A stretch of 64,000 nt of DNA, from NCBI GenBank assembly GCA_026874595.1, contig CM049322.1:47091840-47155839 (forward strand), read 5' to 3'. The notes under the pieces were generated by a model that saw only the letters and a program-made list of their open reading frames with translations, had not been told where the DNA came from and searched no databases. A program made the translations under genes and the position numbers. Source of the DNA: Sipunculus nudus. Taxonomy: Eukaryota; Annelida; Sipuncula; Golfingiida; Sipunculidae. This document shows positions 13,029 to 21,907 of this stretch, in pieces; position 1 is the first letter of the stretch, and every line of letters starts with the position of its first letter.

Positions 13029-13266
13029 CATATATGTGTGTGTTTATTTTACACACGGACTTGATGAACCAGTCACAGTATTTTCACTCTTTCAGCTGAC
13101 CTGGGCGGATTTGTCTTTCATAAACGTCATCCTCTTCCCTGTTGTGTATCTGAAGACGGAGGTACCGTGGGACAAAGCTCCAAAACTGAAGGCTCTGAAG
13201 GAGAGAGTGGAGGCCGTACCAAAGATCGCCGAGTGGATCAAGAACAGACCACAGACTCAGTACTAA
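8078..13266 (+). CDS. Sigma-class glutathione S-transferase, gene 2, altered exon 4 (possible pseudogene)
   Basis: The exons are 8078-8207, 11140-11232, 12150-12265, 12561-about 12692 and 13096-13266 (stop TAA 13264-13266). Tyr8, Arg14, the Gln-Leu-Pro loop and Gln-Ser pair are present, so the glutathione site is mostly kept. Exon 1 is three codons shorter than in gene 1 and lacks the conserved Trp (about residue 39 in sigma GSTs). Exon 4 matches its paralogs up to GSGFLV, but the following GDG codons and donor are missing. The next phase-0 donor, gtaaat at 12693, would keep the frame open, replace GDG with ten other residues and give a 213-residue product. Intron 3 uses a gttggt donor as in gene 1. 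The product would have the usual cytosolic GST role if functional; expression and activity are doubtful. Confidence 0.75.
10609..10966 (+). repeat. Tandem duplication, 2 x 179 bp, in intron 1 of GST gene 2
   Basis: Copies 10609-10787 and 10788-10966 look identical by eye, both beginning tgtttaaattatttctgac and ending actaatccg. The block corresponds to a single-copy segment in intron 1 of gene 1 (about 1507-1690), so the duplication is specific to gene 2 and recent. Confidence 0.92.
12779..13022. repeat. Two (TA)n microsatellites in intron 4 of GST gene 2
   Basis: TA runs at about 12779-12842 and 12963-13022 flank a 120-bp unique spacer. Gene 1 has one shorter run in the same intron. Confidence 0.9.
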
Positions 13267-13362
13267 ACCCGACACATCGGACATGAAACAGGAGAAAACT
13301 AATGTTGAGGCTCGGTAGAAAATAACCGTTTTTGAAGTCCAGTCGTTCATACATTTCTTTCA

Positions 13363-13377
13363 AATAAATCAAATAAA
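13363..13377 (+). terminator. Poly(A) signals of GST gene 2
   Basis: Two AATAAA hexamers (13363-13368 and 13372-13377) lie about 100 bases after the stop codon, in the same relative place as in gene 1. Confidence 0.6.
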
Positions 13378-14958
13378 AAATTACATAACATTTTATTTTG
13401 TTATGTTGTGTTTTAAACTATTTAGCTTAACATCTCCTTGTTACTATTTAGTCGCTTCCTCATATGATTTTTTATCGAAAATGTATGACAAAATGGTTGA
13501 AAATAAAATCTCCCTCATGAGGTGGTAAAAGAAAAAGGGTGCTCGATAACTCATAATTTAAGCCATAAACATATTGTTATACACTTCTACTTTACTTTTC
13601 GGGGATCTTTTTTTGTACAGACTAGATCTTTGGTAATGTTGCTAATTTGTGCAATGGCGGTAACCCCATAAAAAAATCCTAAAGGCATGGACAATTGGGT
13701 AAGATTTAGTGTTAAGCAAACATGCACCATTTTACCAATTGTTTACCAATTGAAGCGCATAGTTTCTGTTTTCTAGGCATGGTGGAAAAATAACACGTGT
13801 CTCATGACGTAAAGAAAAGAACAGAACAACAAGAGTATTAAAATATTTTTTTTTCACACAGCTTACAGAAAATAGGTCACAGTGGCATTATTTCAGGTTT
13901 CCAAGGAGAAATTTTATGGACCTCCCTGAATGTCATGTATGAGGATTTTAGGCCAAATGGATACAATATGGCCCAATCTGACTCACTGAGTGCTTAAAAA
14001 TCATGTGTTATACCCTAATTCGCGAAATATAGGTCAGCATGACCTAATATCAGGATTTCAGGAAGACCTCCTTGGATGTAAAGTTAGAAAATTCTAAGTC
14101 TAACCGTTACGGTTTGTGCCCTTTTAGCAGCCAGACCACTTCATTTGTAGGCCTCACAAATAGTGAAAGAACTGGGTGAAAATGAATACGCCACCAGTCT
14201 GTGGGAACTGAAGAAACACTGTATTATCTTCATGGATGCAAAGAATCATGGCGACCAATGCATTACAATGCAATTGCACGAGGATACGAGTAAAAGAGAC
14301 CAAATTTCAGGTTTCACAGGATATTTTACATAGACTTCTAAGGAAGTCAAGTTTAAAGATTGTACGTCAAACGGTTACGATTTCTTCATTTGGAGGTCTT
14401 AAAGAAGACAAATAAATGCATAACAGTTCGAATACGGACGGCGCAACCAGTCTCCATGAACTGATATAATACTCCATGACAATATGCATGCAAAGAATCA
14501 TGACAATCAAAATATGGGTATTAGAGACCTAATTTCAGGTTTCCAATGAGATTTTCATAGACCTCCAAGTTAGAAGTTCCCAGATCCAACGGTTACGATT
14601 TGTCCCCTATTAACAGAAGACCGCTCTACTTGAAGGTCACAAAAATAGTTGGGGGGGGGGGGTGCGTAGAAATCAATAATAACTAAAAACAGGTAGCGCC
14701 ACCAGTCTGCAGGAATTGATGAAACATTCCATGATCAATATGAACGTACAATCCTGCTACGCCATGGCCCGTAACTTACATCGCGTGGTTATTTTTGTTT
14801 TATTTTGTCTGCAATCATTGTTAGAGCTGCCCTGTAGGAGGAGGAACCTCTGATGCTGACCGTGGCTGTCCTGATCTTGAAAAGTCCAGTCAGAGATCCT
14901 GCGTAATGTCCATAAGCTACGGTGGACATAAGTCTAAATTTGGACTATGGATCACTTT
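13378..14958. repeat. Intergenic region with dispersed repeat copies (family R)
   Basis: No gene recognised. Between about 13880 and 14660 there are at least three diverged copies of a repeat marked by ggtttccaaggagattt, a reference to cctcc...gatgtcaagtt, and ggttacgatttgtgccc. Other copies occur at about 18260-18400, 28795-28990, 29180-29330, 32280-32440, 33790-33980 and 39260-39400. Origin unknown. Confidence 0.6.
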
Positions 14959-15162
14959 CAGATGAGGATCCAGCGGATCCGGAGCCCCCCCCCCCCCCCT
15001 TCCCCCACCCTTTTCAGGTGCCGCAACCTTTCATTTAAGGGTTTCATACCACTTTCTCCTTCCTAGAGCCCACTCATCCGGACCTGAGAACCTTCTTTAG
15101 GTTTTGTCATTACTACCCATTGGTTGGACCCCTCCGTTTCCTAAAACCTGGATCCGCCCCTG
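14959..15162. mobile_element. Short inverted-repeat element, family M5, copy 1
   Basis: It begins CAGATGAGGATCCAG and ends GGATCCGCCCCTG, and is flanked by the 5-bp direct repeat ACTTT (14954-14958 and 15163-15167). Related copies lie at 30884-31085 and 60503-60717. It contains a poly-C tract and no coding capacity. Confidence 0.75.
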
Positions 15163-15167
15163 ACTTT

Positions 15168-17552
15168 AGCCATAAATATAGCAAATGACTGGGATTTTGA
15201 CCAGAGAATATCTCAAATTCATTGAAAAAGAAAGAAAATGAAAATTAAGACCGATATTTATGAAAAGTTATCGGAATATCACAAAAAAAAAACAGAAACG
15301 AGTTCTAGACTGACCGATTTACATTATTTGATTGTTAGATAGATGTACATGTGATATAGTAAGAAGGGCAATTTGGTCCGTTCAAATATACTGGAAACAA
15401 ATTGTTTCGATTGAAATAGGGCCTACATGACCACGCAAGGGCTTCCCGGAAAAAGTTATATCTTGCGAATATGCGCACGGGCAGTGTAAACAGGTGTTTT
15501 TCTTTGAAATGTGACAAATGTTGATAACTAAAATTGAGAGTTGAGACAAGTACTCATGACCTTCCCACAATTCCTCAAGATGTGCATTTTGAGTAGTAAC
15601 GACCTCTGGCAGGAGGGTGCATGTATAGCGAGTAAGGAGCTTTCAATCCTTCGGACCAAATCGAGGCCCTGAGACTAAACATTTATGATTGTTTTACTAA
15701 ATATTCCCTTTACAATACAGAACCCCTTCTTGTTAATACTTAACCATTATATTACCTAGGGTCGTAGCCTCCCCCCCCCCCCCCCGTCCCGCCCCCCGGG
15801 ATTTGAGATGCAACCAAAAAACTGCAAATTTGATATTCTGTGAATATACATCCATTGCCAGACCAAGTTATTTTTTTTTTATTATTATTTTTTTTTTTTT
15901 TTAAGTAAGCATTGACCCATAAATGATAGTAAAAATGCACCAGAATGCAGTAATATACATATGTATATAGTTTATCAACATTTTGCACACCCTTCCCCCT
16001 CGGGGGCTTTGCCCTATCGCATCCGCTAACTGACCCCCCCCCCCCCCCCCCCCGCCCACTTTCTGCCATTTGGGTCAGGCTACGGCCCTGGTACTTAGAA
16101 AGAGATGAGAGCTTATATCAATTTATATTAAATGTCATCACTGGCGGTCACGAAATATCATCTTCATATGCTCGATACTGACTACCGCGCTTGAGTCGCC
16201 TTAGTAGTGAGAGACAAACCGACAGTGAAAACCTTTACAAAACTCTTTGAACCAAAACTGGTACGGTCTGACAATAATGCGCTATGGAATCTGGAAATAC
16301 CAAGTTACCAAACCCTCTCGGCTGTCCACGGAGGTCTTTCCTGTCCCATTCCTGCCCCCTAGCTATTGAACACTGTCCTCCCAGTGTCTCTAAATTCATG
16401 TGGGCTGCAATTTGGCTAGCCATGACTACATAACACTCACGCCTTCTTAAATAACTGATAAGGGTCTATGAGCCATGGTGCAAGTCATGATAGAACAACC
16501 AATTCTATGGGTCGGATCAAAATATTTCCTGTGTGGTAGTGTTTGCCATCAAAGGCTTATATGATCGTGTTATATTTGCTTAATAAGTAAAATTAATTAC
16601 ATTAGTTAGTTCCTTTCTTCTCTATGGAACCGATTCACAAATAGTTATATAGGCACTCTACAGGGATCAAGTGGTGGCGATCGGTAGGTAGTATCTAGAG
16701 GTGGAGGAAACCGGAGAACCACCGGTTTCACCACTCGACTGTCCAGACCCCGATAAAGGTTTATGTGTAACAATAATACATACTGGCCTTTCAAATCAAG
16801 CATTTGCGCTTGTGTAACTGAAAGTTGCATCATTTGTAAGCATGTCATAATTTGAACGTGCATATGTGAACTAACGTATTGGCGTCTGTTTATTAATGTT
16901 GTGTATGGGATAGTATGTGTTCCAAATCATACCACTACTGATAAAAAAAACTGGATCTACTGGGAACAAAACAGCTGATTTGTCAGTTTACCAGCAGTAG
17001 AATAATGCTTTCCATAAAAAATTGATGTGCTTATTGATCTTGGATATAATAAACAGGTGAACAAGAAGGTCACCGCAGCTATAATATTTACACTTTTATG
17101 TTATAAACTTAAAAAATTACTTTTTTATTAAGCTTTATTAAAAAAAACTGACTTTCTTTGTTCTTGCAGTTATGAAAACAATATATGTCTCCTCAATTTG
17201 GGAGAAAATTTAAGCAAATCTGCAGTAGTTAAATTTTGTTTAGGGTTTCATTAATCTTAGATTTCCGCAGAATTCGACTTGAACTTATAATCTAAGTCAC
17301 TGGTTTTCATATTCTTGAGAGCATTTTATGAAACCAATTTGTGTTACAAATATAAGAAAAAAAAATATGTAATACTTCAAAAGTTTTGCGTTTAATTGAA
17401 ATCCTGGATATGATAAAGTATAACTCAACTGAATTGACCTTAATGATCAAGTTCACAAGTTGCTGGACTTCTCTGAGATTTCGGTAGAAACTATTAATAT
17501 TTTCAAGAAATTCGGCGGAAAATATACATTCCTTCAAAAGATATTTCGTTCA
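15168..17552. other. Intergenic, no gene recognised
   Basis: AT-rich DNA with poly-C/poly-G tracts (about 15771-15785 and 16035-16053), a poly-T tract near 15870-15902 and no credible exon. No host gene motif was seen on either strand. Confidence 0.5.
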
Positions 17553-17574
17553 CAAAAAAAAAGTGACGCATTGG

Positions 17575-18200
17575 TTTTGACGCTCAGCTGCCAAGCATGA
17601 CCTGCAACATCATGGGCTGAGATTCACAATTTCCAGTCAATTTTTGAAGAACCTATTTGCCATTTTTGTTGAAATTTTCTACGATGACGGAAATATATAT
17701 CACATATGTCTGGTTAAAACCCAGTGACTTGATGGTCTAAGGCAAAATGTATGGTTGTTGAGCTATAAGGAACTAATCTCGTAGCTTACTAGCTTGTTTG
17801 ATACCTGTCAATATATAGATATAAAAAAAAACACCACACAGGCCAAAAATAAGATCAACATATATAGCAAGAAATCAAGGAAACCAATGCAAATATTATT
17901 GAGAAACGGGTGCTTCTATATGGATAGTTATTCAATACAAACTAACTGTACTGAACTTTCATTAATGATGGTCATATTTTCTAAGAAATCTTTGGCCCAG
18001 AAGATGGCTACCTGGTGGCCATATTGGATTTTTGACAGGTCTGAAATGCGATAACAAACATCCTCTTAAAGGGACCAAACATAATATAAAAGAATCACAA
18101 AACCTGCAACGACAAAGGATTTCTAAGGTGGCTACCTGGCAGACATAATGGATTTCTGACAAGTCTGACATTTGATATAACACATTCTCCAATAAGTGAC
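17575..18200. repeat. Local repeat, copy A (empty site for the retroelement)
   Basis: This block, from about gacgctcagctgccaagcat to the segment ending with gacatttgatataacacat, matches copy B, which is split by the retrotransposon (18417-18548 plus 26712-27285). It shows the uninterrupted sequence aaatatatatcaca at about 17690-17703, the pre-insertion target. Confidence 0.8.
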
Positions 18201-18416
18201 CCATGGGTCATTACGCTCAGCCGACTGACAAATTCACCATATGCCATTCCACAGGCAACTATAATATGGGTAACAGAGACTTTATTTCAGGTTTCAAAGG
18301 AGATTTTTCATGAACCTCCCTGGATGTCAAGTTTAAAGATTCTAGGTCAAATGGTTATGATTCGTGCCCTGTTAACGGACAAACGGATCTTTGAAGATCA
18401 AAAAAGCATATCAAGT

Positions 18417-18548
18417 GACCCATGGGTCATGACGCTCAGCTGCCAAGCATGACCTGCGACATCATGGGCTAAGATTCACAACTTCCAGTCAAATTTTGAA
18501 GAACCAATTTGCCAATTTGTTGAAATTTTCTACGACAACAAAAATATA
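18417..18548. repeat. Local repeat, copy B, left part
   Basis: The left portion matches copy A from gacgctcagc through the gaaattttctacga segment and is cut at 18548 by the 5' LTR. It continues after 26711. Confidence 0.8.
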
Positions 18549-19325
18549 TGTAACGGCTCCGATAACACGTATTATATTATCAGGTATAACTGAATTGCCT
18601 GGCAGATATCATATCATCAGCTTGGCCTAACTGGTCAATGAATTGCCCCGCAGTTGCCTTGGTTGCCTTGTGTGCTTGGTTCCTCATTACTCAACCGGTT
18701 TTCCGTTGTTCCTATTGTTTTCATTCGGACAATGACACGGACCGCGACGCGAACCCTGCCAAGCCTCAGTCTCGTGACATAGAGAACTTGTCAGTATTCG
18801 TTCTCTGCTTGGCAGGTAAGGACCGTTTTTACTAAACTCTTAAACTGCGATAAACTCTATCATTTAGCCAATTCATTACTTTCAGTATATCACGTACGTA
18901 CTATCATGTAAACTGTATATTCCATATTCGAATTGCACACGTTACTGGTAAATTCATACTTGTTGTACGCATGGATATTTGTATTCATGGTAATATGCAA
19001 CGATATCTTAAAATGTGGTTCCTAAATATATAGGCTCATTTGTATAATATGTAATGTGTTTTCTTGTGTAATGAATACCAAGAAATGTGCAAATGTATAT
19101 TCTGTATATTCATGCCATTTATTGTATTTTTGCACCATATAGAAATGTTTATATGAAATGTTTAATGTCAGTATTCGTTCTCTGCTTGGCAGGGACTCCG
19201 GCTTGGAGGACTCCAGATTTGTATATATATACGACTGAATAAACACTTTTATATATATACATCGCCTTGCCTCGCTTTACACTCACGCCGGGTGACTTTG
19301 GCTCTTGCCGGGAACACCCGTTACA
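18549..19325 (+). repeat. 5' long terminal repeat, 777 bp
   Basis: Begins TGTAACGGC and ends CCCGTTACA, with a matching copy at 25935-26711. A poly(A) signal AATAAA occurs near 19238. A 28-nt direct repeat (18789-18816 and 19166-19193) brackets an intron-like segment. A 65-codon open frame present in both LTRs has no recognisable domain. Confidence 0.96.
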
Positions 19326-19328
19326 TTT

Positions 19329-19348
19329 TGGTGCCCCGAGTGAGGACC
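19329..19348 (+). other. Candidate primer binding site
   Basis: TGGTGCCCCGAG begins three bases after the LTR. Starting with TGG, the complement of a tRNA CCA end, is typical of minus-strand primer sites. I could not assign the tRNA. Confidence 0.65.
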
Positions 19349-20163
19349 ATCTCTACTGTGGATCGATGTCCGTGTGTGCGTCTCGACGACTCGATGTCCG
19401 TCTGTGCGTCTCGACGACGATATCACAGGAGATGATTATTTTCTGAACTTCCATTCCACCGGTGGATATTATTTAATTGGTGTCTGTGCACAACACCATA
19501 ACACAGGGCCAGAGTGGACTTTTCGCGGGCTCGCTTGGACACAGATTTTGCATGCATGCGTGTTCGTCGCTTCGCTTCGCTTCAGTGCCTTGCACTGTAA
19601 ACTCTGCTTCGCCATTGTGTTCTTCGCTCGTGCATTCCTGGACTATTGTCACGCTTTTCGCCGTACACGGAGACTTCGTTTAAAGGGCCCAGACGAACGT
19701 CACTCTCTTTGGAGAAGATAAACGGTAATTGTTTGACATTTTCCTTGTACTGCATGAACTTTTCTTTTTGTATTTGCTATTGTCAGCATGGCTATGGACT
19801 TTGTGATTAATTGTGTATAATATTGTTGCATGTTTTGTAATTGAAGTGATCATTTTTTTTTATGTTAGCAGTAAATTATTTTTGCAGTTTATTATGGAGA
19901 ATTTTATGCATGTAAAGGGTAATAGCTTTGGCCCGGTTTGAGGTTATCGTGATTGGTCACGTGATGTTCCATTGTCTAATGCCAATTGATCTTGTGGTCT
20001 GTGTAATGTAAACAGTAGCATTGCAACTGAATACTAACATTTGCCCTTAAACCTGCTGGTATTTGACCATTGACAGATGACTTAAGACAACATTCATCAT
20101 TTCTTTATTGTCTTTAAAGATCACATTTTATCTCCTCTATTCATACATTCGCATTAAAGAGAG
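19349..20163 (+). other. Retroelement 5' leader
   Basis: Untranslated stretch between the primer site and the gag ATG, with many upstream ATGs and short frames but no conserved domain. It probably contains packaging signals, which cannot be identified by eye. Confidence 0.5.
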
Positions 20164-21189
20164 ATGGAGGGTAAATCAGTTGACATAACACGGGTCGTCT
20201 CCATGCATGGAATCCCTTCTGATGTCAACGAATCTGAGATTATTGAACACTTCTCACAAATTGAAACTCCTACTCATGTTTTGTTTGTTCGAGAAGCACA
20301 TACTGGTCGTTGCACTGGCCGCGGGTTTATAGTTTTTGAGACTAAAGACACTGCCAAAAAGGCCATAGATAAGATATCAGGTAGCTCTTTAGAAAGGGAT
20401 TCAAGCATCAAAATCTCTCTTGAACATGCTAGGGCTTTCTCCATCACTGAGGTGTCTCATCTGATTTCAAATAAGTTGCTCGATTCGTTAAATCCTTCTT
20501 CCTTTCAGGTACCCGAAGGTAGACGTATCTCAGATATAGTAACTAAGCTCGATTTTCTTTCAGATTTCGAGGTAAATCAGATGTTTGTGGAGTTTAAACA
20601 CCGAAGGGGTGATGTTATACAGGGGCCATCTGGGGCTACTGGTTACAGTGTTATCTCTCCAAAACTGCCCCCATTTTCAGGGAATCAAGATAAAACCGGT
20701 AGCTACGAACAATGGCGTTCCCATCTCAAATCTATGATAAAAGCTGGCGTAACACCAGAGCCTCAGATTTTGTCAGCGATTCATCAGTCTGTTAGGGGGA
20801 CAGCAGGAAATGTTCTTTTACATATGCCCGATGAGTCCACTCCCACAGATATACTGAATAAATTTGACAGATACTTTGGTAATGTGCTCCCCACAGAGGT
20901 TCTTATACAGCAGTTTCACTCATGTAAACAAGATCCTAAAGAGGATATTGTCAACTGGAGCTGCAGGCTTACTAGACAGTTAGACCTCATAAACCAGAGA
21001 AATCCTACTCCTCATAGGGAATATGAGCGACTTCTTCGGTCTAGATTCTGGAATGGGTTGTATTCTAAGTACATTAAGGAGGCTTTAAGACACAGATATG
21101 ATAATGGGGAAGAACAGGATGAACTCTTTGCAGCAGCACGAGCCTTAGAGTCAGAACTTGTACATCACTCACATATGAGTGACAAGTAA
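20164..21189 (+). CDS. gag: gag, N-terminal part: RRM-like domain plus PNMA-like capsid (truncated by a stop)
   Basis: The 341-residue frame starts at an ATG after the leader. Residues about 8-90 resemble an RNA recognition motif: an RNP2-like VVSMHGIP at 11-18 and RNP1-like RGFIVFET at 53-60. Residues about 167-335 look like a Ty3/gypsy capsid domain with the FSG...W, SVRG and YFG landmarks also seen in PNMA family proteins. The frame ends with TAA at 21187-21189, but the same frame stays open for 28 more codons, and a coiled coil and zinc knuckle follow in another frame. The stop is therefore probably a mutation. Gag would form the particle that packages element RNA in the cytoplasm. Confidence 0.85.
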   Translation: MEGKSVDITRVVSMHGIPSDVNESEIIEHFSQIETPTHVLFVREAHTGRCTGRGFIVFETKDTAKKAIDKISGSSLERDSSIKISLEHARAFSITEVSHLISNKLLDSLNPSSFQVPEGRRISDIVTKLDFLSDFEVNQMFVEFKHRRGDVIQGPSGATGYSVISPKLPPFSGNQDKTGSYEQWRSHLKSMIKAGVTPEPQILSAIHQSVRGTAGNVLLHMPDESTPTDILNKFDRYFGNVLPTEVLIQQFHSCKQDPKEDIVNWSCRLTRQLDLINQRNPTPHREYERLLRSRFWNGLYSKYIKEALRHRYDNGEEQDELFAAARALESELVHHSHMSDK

Positions 21190-21248
21190 ATTGCTTCATC
21201 CAACCAAATTTCTCAACAAGGGGTTAAAACTTTGTCTTCTGTGCTTGA

Positions 21249-21467
21249 GCAGATAAAAACAAACTGTCAATCCTAGAGAATCGCTTATCGAAACTTGAAC
21301 GATCTCAAATGTCCAAACCAAACAAACCATCACAAACTCAGGCTGAAGTTCGTAACAGTAATACTGTCTCGGACGAAGTTTTTTGCTCTCGTTGCCTTCG
21401 TCACACCCACACTGTTGACAAATGCCATGCCAAACGAGACAAAAACGGGAAAATCCTAAAAAACTAA
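21249..21467 (+). pseudogene. gag: gag, C-terminal part: coiled coil and zinc knuckle, out of frame
   Basis: This frame (-1 relative to the N-terminal part) carries a leucine-rich heptad segment followed by a CX2CX4HX4C zinc knuckle at 21384-21425, the nucleocapsid signature. It ends at TAA 21465-21467. It was very likely continuous with upstream gag; one missing base in the A run near 21255-21259 would explain the frame change. Confidence 0.75.
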
Positions 21468-21907
21468 GAGTCGCCCGTGATCATTCGTGGGAGAACACGG
21501 GGTCAGGTTATAAAATTCCCACAACAAACGTATGTACTGATAATGTCCCTCTTGTAGGTGAAACTCAGGTTGTTGACATGTTTGCAGATGGTATTAACTG
21601 CCAGGGTCTTTTAGATACAGGTTCCCAGGTCTCTACCATTGCTCAATGGTTTTATGAAAAACACCTCAACCCGTCAGACTTAGTCCCTGTGGAGGAGATG
21701 ATGGATCTCCGGCAACTGGACGGCCAGCAGGTAGAGTACTGTGGTATCATCGCTGTTGACCTTAAATTTCCTGAAATAAATTCATCTCAGACATTCTCTG
21801 TGCCAGTATTGGTAATGAAAAACACCCATTTCAATGCCAGTGTTCCATTTTTAATTGGTACGAATGTGCTAAACTCTTGTTTAAATTTTCTTCAGACAAA
21901 TGCTTGA
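21422..21907 (+). CDS. pro: Retroviral-type aspartic protease (pro)
   Basis: The frame contains LLDTGSQVSTI with the catalytic DTGS at residues 65-68 of the open frame, and PFLIGTNVL near the C terminus, the ILG-like motif of this family. The ATG at 21422 overlaps the gag tail and is probably not used; translation should enter by -1 frameshift at 21464. The enzyme would cleave the Gag-Pol precursor. It ends at TGA 21905-21907, overlapping the pol ATG. Confidence 0.85.
   Translation: MPCQTRQKRENPKKLRVARDHSWENTGSGYKIPTTNVCTDNVPLVGETQVVDMFADGINCQGLLDTGSQVSTIAQWFYEKHLNPSDLVPVEEMMDLRQLDGQQVEYCGIIAVDLKFPEINSSQTFSVPVLVMKNTHFNASVPFLIGTNVLNSCLNFLQTNA
21458..21522 (+). promoter_or_regulatory. Programmed -1 frameshift signal between gag and protease
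   Basis: The heptamer A AAA AAC (21458-21464) is read in the gag frame as AAA AAC and is directly followed by the gag stop TAA. A -1 slip enters the protease frame exactly. After a 9-nt spacer, CCCGTG (21474-21479) pairs with CACGGG (21496-21501). Within that loop, GTGGGA (21487-21492) pairs with TCCCAC (21517-21522), giving an H-type pseudoknot. Confidence 0.8.

Noticed and set aside
18638-18835. 65-codon open frame present in both LTRs
   Set aside because: Identity only reflects LTR identity; it spans the splice-like repeat and has no known domain.
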